A model generated the notes under the pieces. The model saw only the letters and a program-made list of their open reading frames with translations, ran no database searches and was not told where the DNA came from. The position numbers and the translations under genes are program-made. DNA of 64,000 nucleotides from Paludibacteraceae bacterium (GTDB lineage: Bacteria > Bacteroidota > Bacteroidia > Bacteroidales > Paludibacteraceae), in the NCBI GenBank assembly GCA_024401555.1, contig JAKSKV010000004.1, forward strand, positions 1 through 64,000, given 5' to 3'. Shown piece by piece: positions 1 to 10,686 of this stretch (positions are counted from its first letter, which is position 1; the number at the start of each line of letters is the position of its first letter).

Positions 1-605
1 AGGAAATTACCACCACCAAGTTTGACGCTTCTGTTGATATTGATGTTCGCTTGGGCGTTGATCCAAGAAAGGCAAACCAAATGGTACGTGGCGTTGTTTC
101 ATTGCCTGCTGGTACAGGTAAGACTGTTCGCGTGTTGGTACTTTGTACTCCAGAGGTAGAGGCTGATGCTAAGGCTGCTGGTGCTGACTATGTTGGTCTT
201 GACGAGTATATCGAGAAGATCAAGGGTGGTTGGACTGATGTAGACAAGATTATCACTATGCCTTCTATCATGGGTAAAGTTGGTTCTCTCGGTAGAGTGT
301 TGGGTCCTCGTGGCTTGATGCCAAACCCTAAGGACGGTACTGTAACCAACGAGGTTGCTAAGGCTGTTAAAGAGGTAAAACAAGGAAAGATCGACTTCAA
401 GGTAGATAAGTCTGGTATCGTTCATACTTCAATCGGTAAGGTGTCTTTCACCCCTGAGCAGATTTATGACAATGCTAAGGCATTTATCGACACTTTGATT
501 AAGTTGAAGCCTACTACTTCTAAGGGTGTCTACATTAAGAGCATCTTCCTTTCTAGTACTATGAGTCAGGGTATTAAGGTTGACTCTAAATCTGTTGAAC
601 TTTAA
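1..605 (+). CDS. rplA: 50S ribosomal protein L1, 5' end cut by window
   Basis: This is the C-terminal four fifths of ribosomal protein L1, which binds 23S rRNA at the L1 stalk and helps release deacylated tRNA. The reading frame is open from base 3, so the true start lies upstream of the window. The visible protein begins [12 protein letters not shown] and contains the L1 hallmark block [12 protein letters not shown] followed by [14 protein letters not shown]. It ends normally at a TAA. rplJ begins only 11 nt later, in the usual L1-L10-L7/L12 order. In other bacteria L1 also represses its own operon by binding its mRNA, but that site would lie outside the window. Confidence 0.97.
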   Translation, partial: EITTTKFDASVDIDVRLGVDPRKANQMVRGVVSLPAGTGKTVRVLVLCTPEVEADAKAAGADYVGLDEYIEKIKGGWTDVDKIITMPSIMGKVGSLGRVLGPRGLMPNPKDGTVTNEVAKAVKEVKQGKIDFKVDKSGIVHTSIGKVSFTPEQIYDNAKAFIDTLIKLKPTTSKGVYIKSIFLSSTMSQGIKVDSKSVEL

Positions 606-616
606 TAATTTAGAGC

Positions 617-1123
617 ATGAAAAAGGAAGATAAAAATATCGTCATTGATCAGGTACTTGCTAACTTGAATGATTATAGTCATTTCTATATCGCTGATGCT
701 GCTGGTTTGACTGCTGATTTGACAAGTGATATTAGACGTGCTTGCTTCAAAAAAGAGATAAAGTTAATGGTCGTTAAGAACACTTTGTTGAAGAAGGCCT
801 TGGAGAAGAAGGGTGATTTCTCATCTTTGTATCCAGCTTTGGAAGGTCCTTCAGCCTTGTTCCTTTGCAACACAGGTAATGCGCCTGCAAAGTTGATCAA
901 GGAATTCAGCAAGGGAAACAAGGTAGGTAAACCGGTCTTGAAGGCCGCTTACGTTGAAGACGGTTTCTATGTAGGAGCCGATCAATTGGATACGTTGGCT
1001 GCTATTAAGAGCAAGAACGAACTTATCGGCGACATTATTACTTTGTTGCAGTCTCCAATGAGAAACATTATTTCAGCTCTTCAGAATAAAGAAAAGGAAG
1101 AGGTATCATCAAACAACGAATAA
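617..1123 (+). CDS. rplJ: 50S ribosomal protein L10
   Basis: Ribosomal protein L10 (168 residues) anchors the L7/L12 dimers to the ribosomal stalk. The N-terminal rRNA-binding half shows the typical helix-strand pattern (FYIADAAGLTADLTSDIRR, VVKNTLLKKAL, LEGPSALFL). The C-terminal helix that carries L7/L12 is at the end (LLQSPMRNIISALQNK). The ATG at 617 follows the rplA stop by 11 nt. In many bacteria a structured leader before rplJ binds the L10-L12 complex for feedback control. No such leader fits in this gap, so any autoregulation must act inside rplA or elsewhere. Confidence 0.97.
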   Translation: MKKEDKNIVIDQVLANLNDYSHFYIADAAGLTADLTSDIRRACFKKEIKLMVVKNTLLKKALEKKGDFSSLYPALEGPSALFLCNTGNAPAKLIKEFSKGNKVGKPVLKAAYVEDGFYVGADQLDTLAAIKSKNELIGDIITLLQSPMRNIISALQNKEKEEVSSNNE

Positions 1124-1147
1124 TTATAAATATTAAAGTATTATAAC

Positions 1148-1519
1148 ATGGCAGATTTGAAAGCTTTCGCAGAACAATTAGTTAACTTGACTGTAAAAGA
1201 GGTTAATGAACTTGCAGATATTTTGAAGAACGAGTATGGAATCGAGCCAGCTGCTGTTGCAGTTGCTGTTGCTGCAGGTCCTGCTGCTGGTGCTGCTGAG
1301 GAAGAGAAGACTTCATTCGATGTAGTCTTGAAGTCAGCAGGTGCAAGCAAGCTCGCTATTGTTAAGTTGGTTAAGGAGTTGACTGGTCTTGGCTTGAAAG
1401 AGGCTAAGGATATGGTTGACGGTGCTCCTAGTACTATTAAAGAGGGTCTTGCAAAGGCTGACGCAGAAGGTCTTAAGAAGCAACTTGAAGAGGCTGGAGC
1501 TGAAGTTGAACTTAAATAG
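1148..1519 (+). CDS. rplL: 50S ribosomal protein L7/L12
   Basis: Stalk protein L7/L12 (123 residues) recruits translational GTPases. The N-terminal dimerisation helices (residues about 1-35, [20 protein letters not shown]) are followed by an Ala/Gly-rich hinge ([19 protein letters not shown]). The globular C-terminal domain contains the conserved [15 protein letters not shown] and ends VELK. It lies 24 nt after rplJ. A strong hairpin with a T tract follows within 25 nt of the stop, so many transcripts may end here and give more L7/L12 mRNA than rpoBC mRNA, as the 4:1 stalk stoichiometry would want. Confidence 0.98.
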   Translation: MADLKAFAEQLVNLTVKEVNELADILKNEYGIEPAAVAVAVAAGPAAGAAEEEKTSFDVVLKSAGASKLAIVKLVKELTGLGLKEAKDMVDGAPSTIKEGLAKADAEGLKKQLEEAGAEVELK

Positions 1520-1543
1520 TACAGGTTCTTTTTTAAGAACTTT

Positions 1544-1580
1544 GGTATAGAACCTTGTGTAAAGGTTCTATACCTTTTTA
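1544..1580 (+). terminator. Intrinsic terminator or attenuator between rplL and rpoB
   Basis: A perfect 13-bp stem (GGTATAGAACCTT at 1544-1556 and AAGGTTCTATACC at 1562-1574) with a 5-nt loop is followed by TTTTT. rpoB starts 42 nt beyond with no clear promoter between. By analogy with the partial attenuator in the E. coli rplL-rpoB gap, this is inferred to be a partial terminator that lets some transcripts continue into rpoBC. Confidence 0.85.
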
Positions 1581-1621
1581 TGTCTATATTCTTTTTAGAG
1601 TTCACTTAATATCTTCGATAA

Positions 1622-4600
1622 ATGTCTTCTATTGATAATAAACAAAGAGTTAGCTTTGCCTCTGTCAAGAAACCTTTCGAATATCCGGATTTTCTTGATG
1701 TGCAATTAAAGTCTTTTAGGGATTTCTTCCAGTTGGACACACCCCCTGAGCAAAGAAAGAACGAGGGTATGTTCAAGGTATTTGCGGAAAACTTCCCAAT
1801 TGCCGATACACGTAATAATTTTGTCCTTGAGTTTTTGGATTATTATATTGATCCATCTCGCTATACCATCGATGAGTGTATCGAAAGAGGCCTTACATAT
1901 TGTGTGCCTTTGAAGGCTAAATTAAAATTATATTGTACTGATCCTGATCACGAGGATTTTGAGACAATTATCCAAGACGTATATTTGGGTCAAATCCCAT
2001 ATATGACGGATAAAGGAACTTTTGTAATCAATGGTGCTGAGCGTGTCGTTGTATCTCAGTTGCACCGTTCTCCAGGCGTTTTCTTCGGCCAGAGCATGCA
2101 TGCAAATGGTACTAAGCTCTATTCCGCTCGTATCATTCCGTTTAAGGGTTCTTGGATCGAGTTCGCTACCGACATCAATAACGTGATGTACGCTTACATC
2201 GATCGTAAGAAGAAGTTACCGGTAACCACTCTTTTGCGTGCTATCGGATACGAAAGTGATAAGGATATTCTCGAGATCTTTGGTCTTGCTGAGGAAATCA
2301 AGGTTTCTAAGGCATCTTTGAAGAAGGTTGAGGGCAGAAAGTTAGCCGCACGTGTTTTGAAGGCATGGGTAGAGGATTTCGTGGATGAAGATACAGGTGA
2401 GGTTGTTTCTATCGAGCGTCACGAGGTTGTGATCGATCGTGAAACTATCTTGGAGAAGAGTCATATCGATATGATTCTTGAGTCTGGTGTTCAGACTATC
2501 TTGCTTCACAAAGAGGATCAAAACCTCTCTGATTACGAGATTATCTATAACACATTGCAAAAAGACTCTAGTAACTCTGAAAAGGAGGCTGTTTACTATA
2601 TCTATCGCCAATTGCGTAACGCTGAGCCAGCTGATGAGAATGCTGCTCGCGAGATCATCCAAAGCTTGTTCTTCTCTGAGAAGCGCTATGATTTGGGTGA
2701 GGTTGGTCGTTATAGAATCAATAATAAACTTGGTCTTAAGACCGATATGAGCGTTGGTGTCCTTACTAACGAGGATATCATCGAAATCATTAAATATTTG
2801 ATCGAGTTGATCAACTCAAAGGCTGATGTCGATGATATCGACCACTTGAGCAACCGTCGCGTACGTACAGTAGGTGAGCAGTTGTACAATCAATTCGGTG
2901 TTGGTTTGGCTAGAATGGCTAGAACCATTCGTGAGCGTATGAACGTTCGCGATAATGAGGTGTTTACTCCAATTGATTTGATCAATGCGAAGACTATCTC
3001 TTCTGTGATCAATTCATTCTTTGGAACAAACGCCCTTTCTCAGTTTATGGACCAAACAAACCCATTGGCTGAGATCACTCACAAGCGTCGTTTGTCAGCG
3101 CTCGGTCCTGGTGGTCTTTCCCGTGATCGCGCAGGTTTCGAGGTGCGTGACGTACACTATACCCACTATGGTCGTCTTTGTCCTATTGAGACTCCGGAAG
3201 GTCCGAACATCGGTTTGATTTCTTCTTTGTGTGTTTACGCGAAGATCAATGACCTTGGATTTATCGAGACTCCTTATCGTATCGTAAAGGATGGTAAGGC
3301 CGATATCTCTGAAAATGGTGTTCAGTACATGACCGCCGAGGAGGAAGAGGGTAAGGTGATCGCTCAAGGTAATGCTCAGTTGAACGAGGACGGAAGCTTC
3401 GTTTCCGATAAGGTTAAGGCTCGTAAGTTGGGTGACTTCCCAGTTGTGGCTCCTAGTGAGTTGGATTTGATGGATGTCGCTCCTGCTCAGATCGCTTCAA
3501 TTGCAGCCTCTTTGATTCCGTTCCTTGAGCATGATGATGCTAACCGTGCATTGATGGGATCTAACATGATGCGCCAGGCAGTTCCATTGTTGAGAACTGA
3601 GTCTCCAATCGTCGGTACTGGTATCGAGGCAAGATTGGCACGTGACTCACGTACTCAAATCGCTGCGGAAGGCGCTGGCGTGGTAGAGTTTGTAGATGCG
3701 AGCGTTATCAAAGTACGTTACGATAGAACAGAGGATGAGGAGTTCGTTAACTTCGATTCTTCCTTGAAGGAGTACCGCATTCCTAAGTTCAGAAAGACCA
3801 ACCAAAGCACCACTATCGACTTGCGTCCAATTGTTACGAGAGGACAGCGCGTTGAGAAGGGTCAAATCATGACAGAGGGGTATTCAACCCAAAACGGTGA
3901 GTTGGCTATCGGTAAGAACTTGTTGGTTGCCTTCATGCCTTGGAAGGGTTACAACTACGAGGATGCTATCGTTATCAATGAGAAGGTTTGTAAATATGAT
4001 ATATTCACTTCCGTACACGTTGACGAGTACCAATTGGAGGTTCGTGAAACCAAGCGTGGTATGGAAGAGCTTACCGCTGATATCCCTAATGTAAGTGAAG
4101 AAGCTACACGCAACTTGGATGAGCATGGTATCATTCGTGTGGGTGCGGCTGTTGAGCCAGGTGATATCTTGATCGGTAAGATCACTCCTAAGGGAGAGTC
4201 TGATCCTTCGCCAGAGGAGAAGTTGCTTCGTGCCATCTTCGGTGATAAGGCCGGCGATGTGAAGGACGCGTCTTTGAAGGCTACTCCGTCATTGAGAGGT
4301 GTCGTTGTAGATCAGAAGTTGTTCTCTAAGGCAATGAAGACCCGCAAGGAGCGTATGTCTGAGAAGAACAACCTTACCTCAATTGAGGAGGAGTTCAATG
4401 CAAAAGCTGCTGAGTTGAAGAATATCTTGATCGAGAAGCTTCAAGTTTTGACCAGCGGTAAGACATCTCAAGGTGTGAAGGATTTCTTGGGAACTGATGT
4501 GATCGCTAAGGGCGCTAAGTTCTCTAAGAAGGCATTGGAGGAGCTTGATTATACAACTATCCAGTTGAGCAAGTGGACTTCAGATCCTCATAAGAATGAT

Positions 4601-5434
4601 ATGATCCATGACTTGATCATGAATTATGTCAGAAAGTACAAAGAGTTGGATGCTGCGAACAAGCGTAAGAAGTTCAACCTTATGATTGGTGATGAGCTTC
4701 CTGCAGGAATTGTTCAATTAGTAAAGGTTTATATCGCTAAGAAGCGTAAGATCCGTGTAGGTGATAAGATGGCAGGTCGTCACGGTAACAAGGGTATCGT
4801 CTCTCGTATCGTAAGACAAGAGGATATGCCATTCTTGGCAGATGGTACGCCAGTGGATATCGTTTTGAACCCGTTGGGTGTGCCTTCTCGTATGAACTTG
4901 GGTCAGATCTTTGAGACTGTCCTTGGTTGGGCAGGAATGAAGTTAGGTCACAAGTTCGCAACCCCTATCTTCGATGGTGCTACATTGGATGATTTGAACG
5001 AGTGGACAGACAAGGCTGGTCTTCCAAGATATGGTAAGACTTACTTGTGCGATGGTGGAACTGGTGAGCGTTTTGACCAACCAGCTACTGTAGGTGTTAT
5101 CTACATGTTGAAGTTGGGTCACATGGTCGATGATAAGATGCATGCTCGTTCTATCGGTCCTTACTCACTCATTACCCAACAACCTCTTGGTGGTAAGGCA
5201 CAATTCGGAGGTCAACGTTTCGGAGAGATGGAGGTTTGGGCACTCGAGGCGTTCGGTGCATCAAATATCCTTCAAGAGATTTTGACTATCAAGTCTGATG
5301 ATGTCACAGGACGTGCGCGCGCTTACGAGTCTATCGTTAAGGGTGAGCCAATGCCACCAGCAGGAATCCCAGAGTCTTTGAACGTGTTGTTGCACGAGTT
5401 GAGAGGTTTGGGCTTGAGTATTACGCTTGATTAA
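1622..5434 (+). CDS. rpoB: DNA-directed RNA polymerase beta subunit
   Basis: The 1270-residue beta subunit of RNA polymerase forms one pincer of the active-site cleft with beta'. The rifampicin-binding cluster is visible ([18 protein letters not shown], then [15 protein letters not shown]). It has the sensitive-type Asp, His and Ser at the residues most often changed in resistance, so the sequence predicts rifampicin sensitivity. Downstream are the conserved [14 protein letters not shown] block and [12 protein letters not shown] near the active site. The C terminus has [20 protein letters not shown], which pairs with beta'. The ATG at 1622 is 42 nt after the attenuator T tract, and rpoC begins 27 nt after the stop. 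Confidence 0.99.
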   Translation: MSSIDNKQRVSFASVKKPFEYPDFLDVQLKSFRDFFQLDTPPEQRKNEGMFKVFAENFPIADTRNNFVLEFLDYYIDPSRYTIDECIERGLTYCVPLKAKLKLYCTDPDHEDFETIIQDVYLGQIPYMTDKGTFVINGAERVVVSQLHRSPGVFFGQSMHANGTKLYSARIIPFKGSWIEFATDINNVMYAYIDRKKKLPVTTLLRAIGYESDKDILEIFGLAEEIKVSKASLKKVEGRKLAARVLKAWVEDFVDEDTGEVVSIERHEVVIDRETILEKSHIDMILESGVQTILLHKEDQNLSDYEIIYNTLQKDSSNSEKEAVYYIYRQLRNAEPADENAAREIIQSLFFSEKRYDLGEVGRYRINNKLGLKTDMSVGVLTNEDIIEIIKYLIELINSKADVDDIDHLSNRRVRTVGEQLYNQFGVGLARMARTIRERMNVRDNEVFTPIDLINAKTISSVINSFFGTNALSQFMDQTNPLAEITHKRRLSALGPGGLSRDRAGFEVRDVHYTHYGRLCPIETPEGPNIGLISSLCVYAKINDLGFIETPYRIVKDGKADISENGVQYMTAEEEEGKVIAQGNAQLNEDGSFVSDKVKARKLGDFPVVAPSELDLMDVAPAQIASIAASLIPFLEHDDANRALMGSNMMRQAVPLLRTESPIVGTGIEARLARDSRTQIAAEGAGVVEFVDASVIKVRYDRTEDEEFVNFDSSLKEYRIPKFRKTNQSTTIDLRPIVTRGQRVEKGQIMTEGYSTQNGELAIGKNLLVAFMPWKGYNYEDAIVINEKVCKYDIFTSVHVDEYQLEVRETKRGMEELTADIPNVSEEATRNLDEHGIIRVGAAVEPGDILIGKITPKGESDPSPEEKLLRAIFGDKAGDVKDASLKATPSLRGVVVDQKLFSKAMKTRKERMSEKNNLTSIEEEFNAKAAELKNILIEKLQVLTSGKTSQGVKDFLGTDVIAKGAKFSKKALEELDYTTIQLSKWTSDPHKNDMIHDLIMNYVRKYKELDAANKRKKFNLMIGDELPAGIVQLVKVYIAKKRKIRVGDKMAGRHGNKGIVSRIVRQEDMPFLADGTPVDIVLNPLGVPSRMNLGQIFETVLGWAGMKLGHKFATPIFDGATLDDLNEWTDKAGLPRYGKTYLCDGGTGERFDQPATVGVIYMLKLGHMVDDKMHARSIGPYSLITQQPLGGKAQFGGQRFGEMEVWALEAFGASNILQEILTIKSDDVTGRARAYESIVKGEPMPPAGIPESLNVLLHELRGLGLSITLD

Positions 5435-5461
5435 TTAGTATAACTCTTTTCAATATATATT

Positions 5462-8400
5462 ATGGCTTTTAAAAAAGATAGTAAGATAAAGAGTTCCTTC
5501 ACCAAGATTTCAATTGGTTTGGCTTCTCCTGAGGAGATCCTCGAGGAGTCAAGCGGTGAGGTTCTAAAACCAGAAACCATCAATTACAGAACTTATAAAC
5601 CAGAGAGAGATGGTTTGTTCTGTGAGAGAATCTTCGGTCCAGTGAAGGATTACGAATGCCATTGCGGTAAGTACAAACGTATCAGATACAAGGGTATCGT
5701 TTGTGACCGTTGTGGTGTGGAGGTTACCGAGAAGAAGGTGCGTCGCGAGCGTATGGGTCACATCCAACTCGTTGTCCCAGTAGCGCACATTTGGTACTTC
5801 CGTTCTTTGCCAAATAAGATCGGTTATTTGTTGGGTATGCCAACAAAGAAGTTGGATGCGGTTATCTACTACGAGCGTTATGTCGTTGTTCAACCAGGTA
5901 TTATGGAGAACGAGGGCGTCGCTGAGCAAGATTTGCTTACCGAGGAGGAGTACTTGGACATTTTGGACAAGCTCCCTAAGGAGAATCAATTGTTGGAGGA
6001 TACCGATCCTAATAAGTTCATCGCTAAGATGGGTGCCGAGGCTATCTACGACATGTTGCAACGTGTCGACCTCGACTCTCTCTCTTACGAATTGAGAAAC
6101 CGCGCAGGCCAAGAGTCTTCTCAACAACGCAAGACTGAGGCTTTGAAGCGTCTTCAAGTGGTAGAGGCATTCCGTGCTTCTAACGGTAGAAATAAGCCAG
6201 AGTGGATGATCGTCAAGATCGTTCCGGTTATTCCGCCTGAGTTGCGTCCATTGGTTCCATTGGATGGTGGTCGTTTCGCCACTTCAGACTTGAACGATTT
6301 GTATCGTCGTGTGATCATCAGAAATAATCGTTTGAAGAGATTGATCGAGATCAAGGCTCCTGAGGTGATCCTCCGTAACGAGAAGCGTATGTTGCAAGAG
6401 GCTGTTGACTCTTTGTTCGACAACTCTCGTAAGTCAAGCGCCGTTAAGACCGAGGCTAACCGTCCATTGAAGTCATTGTCCGACTCTTTGAAGGGTAAGC
6501 AAGGACGTTTCCGTCAAAACTTGTTGGGTAAGCGTGTTGACTACTCTGCTCGTTCCGTAATCGTCGTTGGTCCTGAGTTGAAGATGCACGAGTGCGGTCT
6601 TCCTAAGTATATGGCCGCTGAGCTTTACAAGCCATTCGTTATCCGTAAGTTGATCGAGCGTGGTATTGTAAAGACCGTTAAATCCGCTAAGAAGATTGTT
6701 GACCGTAAGGATCCTGTCGTTTGGGATATCTTGGAATATGTGATGAAGGGTCATCCAGTTCTCTTGAACCGTGCTCCTACTTTGCACCGTTTGGGTATCC
6801 AAGCGTTCCAACCAAAGATGATCGAGGGTAAGGCTATTCAACTTCACCCATTGGCTTGTACCGCGTTCAACGCCGACTTCGATGGTGACCAGATGGCCGT
6901 TCACTTGCCATTGGGTAATGAGGCAGTCTTGGAGGCTCAAATGTTGATGCTTGCATCTCACAATATCTTGAACCCAGCTAATGGTTCTCCTATCACCGTC
7001 CCTTCTCAGGACATGGTTTTGGGATTGTACTACATCACCAAACCAAGAGCAGGTGCTTTGGGAGAGGGCTTGACATTCTACGGTATTGAAGAGGCTAAGA
7101 TCGCTTACAATGAGAAGAAGGTGGATCTCCACGCTCCAATCAAGGTAATCGTTAAGGATTTGAACGAGAACGGAGAGTTGGTGGATACCATGAAAGAGAC
7201 TACAGTGGGCCGTTTGATTTTCAATGAGAACGTTCCTTCTGAGGTCGGATATGTAAATACTTTGATCACAAAGAAGTCTCTCCGTGAGATCATCGGTAAC
7301 GTGATTAAAGTTTGTGGAGTGGCTCGTACCGCTCAATTCCTTGATGATATCAAGAACTTAGGTTACTATATGGCGTTTAGAGGTTGCTTGTCATTTAACC
7401 TTGAGAACGTGATTATCCCTAAGGAGAAGGATGAATTGGTGCAAAAGGGTTACGCAGAGGTTGAAGAGATCATGAATAACTATAACATGGGATTCATCAC
7501 TTACAACGAGCGTTACAACCAGATCATCGATACTTGGACTCACATCAACGCTGAGTTGTCAAATATCTTGATGAAGACCATTTCTTCAGATGACCAAGGA
7601 TTCAACTCTGTATATATGATGCTTGACTCTGGAGCCCGTGGATCTAAGGAGCAGATTCGTCAGCTTTCCGGTATGCGTGGTTTGATGGCTAAGCCTCAGA
7701 AAGCAGGTGCAGAGGGTGGTCAGATCATCGAGAACCCGATCCTTTCTAACTTTAAGGAAGGTTTGTCAGTGTTGGAGTACTTTATCTCTACTCACGGTGC
7801 TCGTAAGGGTCTTGCCGATACCGCTTTGAAGACTGCCGACGCAGGATACTTGACTCGTCGTTTGGTGGATGTATCACACGATGTGATCATCAACGAGGTG
7901 GATTGCGGTACATTGCGTGGTCTTGTCTGCACAGAATTGAAGAATAACGAAGAGGTTGTTGCCTCTTTGTATGAGAGAATATTGGGTCGTGTATCTGTTC
8001 ACGATGTGATCCATCCATTGACTGGCGAGGTGATCGTTCGCTCTGGTGAGGAGATCCGTGAGGATGCCGCTCAAATTATCCAAGATTCACCAATCGAGCG
8101 TGTTGAAATCCGCTCCGTATTGACTTGTGAGTCTAAGAAGGGTGTATGTGCTAAGTGTTACGGACGTAACCTTGCTACTGGACGTTTGGTTCAGAAGGGT
8201 GAGGCTGTCGGTGTCATCGCCGCACAATCAATCGGTGAGCCAGGTACTCAGTTGACATTGCGTACGTTCCACGTCGGTGGTGTCGCTGGTAACATCGCCG
8301 CTGAATCAAGCATCACTTCCCGTTACGAGGGTAACGTCGAAATCGATGAGCTTCGTACCGTTGATTCTGAGGATGAAAACGGCAACCCAGTTCAAATCGT

Positions 8401-9745
8401 TGTAAGCCGTTACACTGAGATGAGAATTGTTGATCCTAATACCAAGATCGCCTTGACAACCGCTAACATCCCTTATGGTGCTAAGTTGTTCGTGAAGGAT
8501 GGCCAAAAGGTGACCAAGGGTGATAAGGTCTGCGAGTGGGACCCATTCAACGCTGTAATCATCACTGAGGTGGCCGGTAAGATTTCCTTCGACAATGTCA
8601 TCGAGAATGTCACTTATAAGACTGAGTCCGATGAGACAACCGGTTTGAAGGAGAAGATCATCATCGAATCCAAGGATAAGACTAAGGTGCCTGAGGCTCG
8701 CATCGTCGATTCGAAGGGTAACATCGTTAAGTCTTACTCATTGCCAGTGGGTGCTCACGTTATCGTGGACGATAAGGAGGCTGTTAAGACTGGTCAGTTG
8801 TTGGTTAAGATCCCAAGAGCTGTCGGTAAGGCAGGCGATATCACGGGAGGTCTTCCTCGTGTTACTGAGTTGTTCGAGGCTCGTAACCCATCTAACCCAG
8901 CTGTTGTGGCTGAGATCGACGGTGAGGTTACATTCGGTAAGATCAAGCGTGGTAACAGAGAGATCTCTATCACTTCAAAGACTGGTGATGTACACAAATA
9001 CTTGGTTCCATTGTCAAAGCAGATCCTCGTACAGGAGAACGACTACGTTCGTGCTGGTACAGCGCTTTCAGACGGTGCGATCACACCATCGGATATCTTG
9101 GCAATCAAGGGTCCTACCGCTGTTCAAGAGTACATTGTGAACGAGGTACAAGATGTGTATCGTCTTCAAGGTGTGAAGATCAACGATAAGCACTTCGAGG
9201 TTATCGTTCGTCAAATGATGCGTAAGGTAGAGATCGAGGATGCTGGTGATACTCGCTTCCTTGAGAAGGAAATCGTCGATAAACTCGAGTTTATGGAGGA
9301 GAACGATAGAATCTTCGGTAAGAAGGTTGTCGTTGACGCTGGAGACTCTGAGAACTTAAAGGCAGGTCAAATCGTGACTGTCCGCAAGTTGAGAGACGAG
9401 AACAGTACCTTGAAGCGTCGTGACTTGAAGCCAGTTGAGGTTCGTGACGCAGTTCCTGCGGTATCTTCTCAAATTCTTCAAGGTATCACTCGCGCCGCAT
9501 TGCAAACGACCAGCTTCATGTCAGCTGCATCATTCCAGGAGACTACTAAGGTCTTGAACGATGCTGCGATCCGTGGAAAGGTTGACTACTTGGAGGGTAT
9601 GAAGGAGAATGTGATCTGTGGTCACAAGATTCCTGCAGGTACCGGACAACGTGATTTCGATAGATTGATCGTTGGCTCTAAGGAGGAGATGGAACCTCTA
9701 TATGGTCCTCAAAGCAATGAAGAGGCTGTAGAGGAAGAGGCTTAA
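5462..9745 (+). CDS. rpoC: DNA-directed RNA polymerase beta' subunit
   Basis: The 1427-residue beta' subunit carries the catalytic magnesium site. [12 protein letters not shown], with its three Asp residues, is at about residues 473-484. The N-terminal zinc finger has four Cys (CHCGKYKRI then CDRCGVEV, residues about 61-79). The second zinc site is [19 protein letters not shown] at about residue 890. A trigger-loop/bridge-helix region is present ([19 protein letters not shown]). The length matches Bacteroidales beta'. It ends EEAVEEEA, an acidic tail. A terminator begins 25 nt after the stop and closes the ribosomal protein-RNA polymerase unit. Confidence 0.99.
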   Translation: MAFKKDSKIKSSFTKISIGLASPEEILEESSGEVLKPETINYRTYKPERDGLFCERIFGPVKDYECHCGKYKRIRYKGIVCDRCGVEVTEKKVRRERMGHIQLVVPVAHIWYFRSLPNKIGYLLGMPTKKLDAVIYYERYVVVQPGIMENEGVAEQDLLTEEEYLDILDKLPKENQLLEDTDPNKFIAKMGAEAIYDMLQRVDLDSLSYELRNRAGQESSQQRKTEALKRLQVVEAFRASNGRNKPEWMIVKIVPVIPPELRPLVPLDGGRFATSDLNDLYRRVIIRNNRLKRLIEIKAPEVILRNEKRMLQEAVDSLFDNSRKSSAVKTEANRPLKSLSDSLKGKQGRFRQNLLGKRVDYSARSVIVVGPELKMHECGLPKYMAAELYKPFVIRKLIERGIVKTVKSAKKIVDRKDPVVWDILEYVMKGHPVLLNRAPTLHRLGIQAFQPKMIEGKAIQLHPLACTAFNADFDGDQMAVHLPLGNEAVLEAQMLMLASHNILNPANGSPITVPSQDMVLGLYYITKPRAGALGEGLTFYGIEEAKIAYNEKKVDLHAPIKVIVKDLNENGELVDTMKETTVGRLIFNENVPSEVGYVNTLITKKSLREIIGNVIKVCGVARTAQFLDDIKNLGYYMAFRGCLSFNLENVIIPKEKDELVQKGYAEVEEIMNNYNMGFITYNERYNQIIDTWTHINAELSNILMKTISSDDQGFNSVYMMLDSGARGSKEQIRQLSGMRGLMAKPQKAGAEGGQIIENPILSNFKEGLSVLEYFISTHGARKGLADTALKTADAGYLTRRLVDVSHDVIINEVDCGTLRGLVCTELKNNEEVVASLYERILGRVSVHDVIHPLTGEVIVRSGEEIREDAAQIIQDSPIERVEIRSVLTCESKKGVCAKCYGRNLATGRLVQKGEAVGVIAAQSIGEPGTQLTLRTFHVGGVAGNIAAESSITSRYEGNVEIDELRTVDSEDENGNPVQIVVSRYTEMRIVDPNTKIALTTANIPYGAKLFVKDGQKVTKGDKVCEWDPFNAVIITEVAGKISFDNVIENVTYKTESDETTGLKEKIIIESKDKTKVPEARIVDSKGNIVKSYSLPVGAHVIVDDKEAVKTGQLLVKIPRAVGKAGDITGGLPRVTELFEARNPSNPAVVAEIDGEVTFGKIKRGNREISITSKTGDVHKYLVPLSKQILVQENDYVRAGTALSDGAITPSDILAIKGPTAVQEYIVNEVQDVYRLQGVKINDKHFEVIVRQMMRKVEIEDAGDTRFLEKEIVDKLEFMEENDRIFGKKVVVDAGDSENLKAGQIVTVRKLRDENSTLKRRDLKPVEVRDAVPAVSSQILQGITRAALQTTSFMSAASFQETTKVLNDAAIRGKVDYLEGMKENVICGHKIPAGTGQRDFDRLIVGSKEEMEPLYGPQSNEEAVEEEA

Positions 9746-9770
9746 TAGCTTATTCATAGTAATAAATAGT

Positions 9771-9806
9771 AGAGAGGACTGACTTTATGGTTGGTCCTCT
9801 CTTTTT
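9771..9806 (+). terminator. Intrinsic terminator after rpoC
   Basis: The 9-bp perfect stem AGAGAGGAC (9771-9779) and GTCCTCTCT (9794-9802) runs straight into a T tract. It ends 15 nt before the most likely start of the next gene, so that gene is either read through or has a promoter hidden in this stretch. Confidence 0.85.
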
Positions 9807-9820
9807 AAATGCTAAATAGT

Positions 9821-10141
9821 ATGGAAGATCAAAACGATAAGAAAAAGTTTAATATTGAGATCACGGAAGATGTGGCCGATGGTATCTATTCCAATTTTGC
9901 GATCATTTCACATTCCGCTTCAGAATTTGTCTTGGATTTCGTGAGAATAATGCCTAATACGCCCAAAGCCAAGGTGAAATCACGCGTTATTATGTCGCCT
10001 GCCCATGCGAAACTTTTGATGACTGCTTTGCAGGAGAATGTCAGGAAGTATGAGCAACAATTTGGTCGTATCGATGGCTCGCAAGCTCCTCATGGTATTG
10101 ATCGGTTTAAATTCAGTGGATTTGGGGGCGGTGAAGCTTGA
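9821..10141 (+). CDS. DUF3467 family small protein
   Basis: A 106-residue cytoplasmic protein of the DUF3467 family, common in Bacteroidota just after rpoC. The family core is visible: ITEDVADGIYSNFAIISHSASEFVLDFVRIMP, then a region ending in SPAHAKLLMTALQENVRKYEQQFG. No membrane segment or signal peptide is seen. An ATG at 9809 is also in frame but sits against the terminator T tract. The ATG at 9821 gives MEDQNDKKKFNIEI, like family members. Its position next to rpoC suggests a link to transcription or growth, but the function is not known. Confidence 0.85.
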   Translation: MEDQNDKKKFNIEITEDVADGIYSNFAIISHSASEFVLDFVRIMPNTPKAKVKSRVIMSPAHAKLLMTALQENVRKYEQQFGRIDGSQAPHGIDRFKFSGFGGGEA

Positions 10142-10212
10142 TGGGACTCTCCATTTATGATTTGTGGATGGAAGAGTTTCGTTTCTTCATCTTGTAAGAA
10201 AGAAATAGAGGG

Positions 10213-10243
10213 AAAATCCTTTGCCTAGGGGCGGGATTTTTCT
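10213..10243 (+). terminator. Probable terminator after the DUF3467 gene
   Basis: AAAATCC (10213-10219) pairs with GGATTTT (10234-10240), with an inner GCC/GGC stem and a T-rich end. The stem is AT-rich at its base, so this is only moderately certain. Confidence 0.5.
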
Positions 10244-10686
10244 TCTCATCCGATTGGGTTTGGAACGTGTCTTTCCCTTTCGGAATGAAATCTGTGTTTG
10301 ATTTTGTGGTAATATGTTGCACCTGTTTATTACTTGCGATTGTTGGCTGGCATTTATGCGAGTTGTCAGATAGCTGTATGGTTTGATTTTAGATAAAAAG
10401 GGCAATGCGAGAGTGTGTCTTTGTAGTCGTTTAGCATTGTTGTTGATAGTAAATGATAGTGGCGGAATGGTCAATTTTTCCACTTTGGGGCGAAAAATAA
10501 GTTAAAAAACACTTTTTTTGGGCAATTATATTGACTAATTTCGCATCGGTTTTTCCAGAAAAGAGTGTTTCTTGAATGTGGATGGCTTGTAAATGCTTGA
10601 TACATAGTACGCTAAAAAGGTTTATGTGTGACTGAGAAATTACAGAATTTCCTGGAGTTTTATTGAGTGGACGTAATTCATATACG
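10244..10686 (+). promoter_or_regulatory. 443-nt intergenic region with likely promoter of the giant-protein locus
   Basis: No convincing gene lies between the DUF3467 gene and the beta-helix gene; the minus-strand open frame here looks like chance. The best promoter candidate is TTTG at 10517-10520, 15 nt, then TAATTTCG at 10536-10543. This resembles the Bacteroidota -33/-7 elements (TTTG and TAnnTTTG), but the spacing is short and one base is off. It would give a leader of about 140 nt before the ATG at 10687. Confidence 0.45.

Noticed and set aside
1610-1617. TATCTTCG -7-like box just before rpoB
   Set aside because: It is only 5 nt from the ATG and has no -33 partner; it would need a leaderless start.
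10187-10483. 98-codon minus-strand open frame after the DUF3467 gene
   Set aside because: Low-complexity basic product, no promoter or conserved pattern, overlaps a probable terminator.
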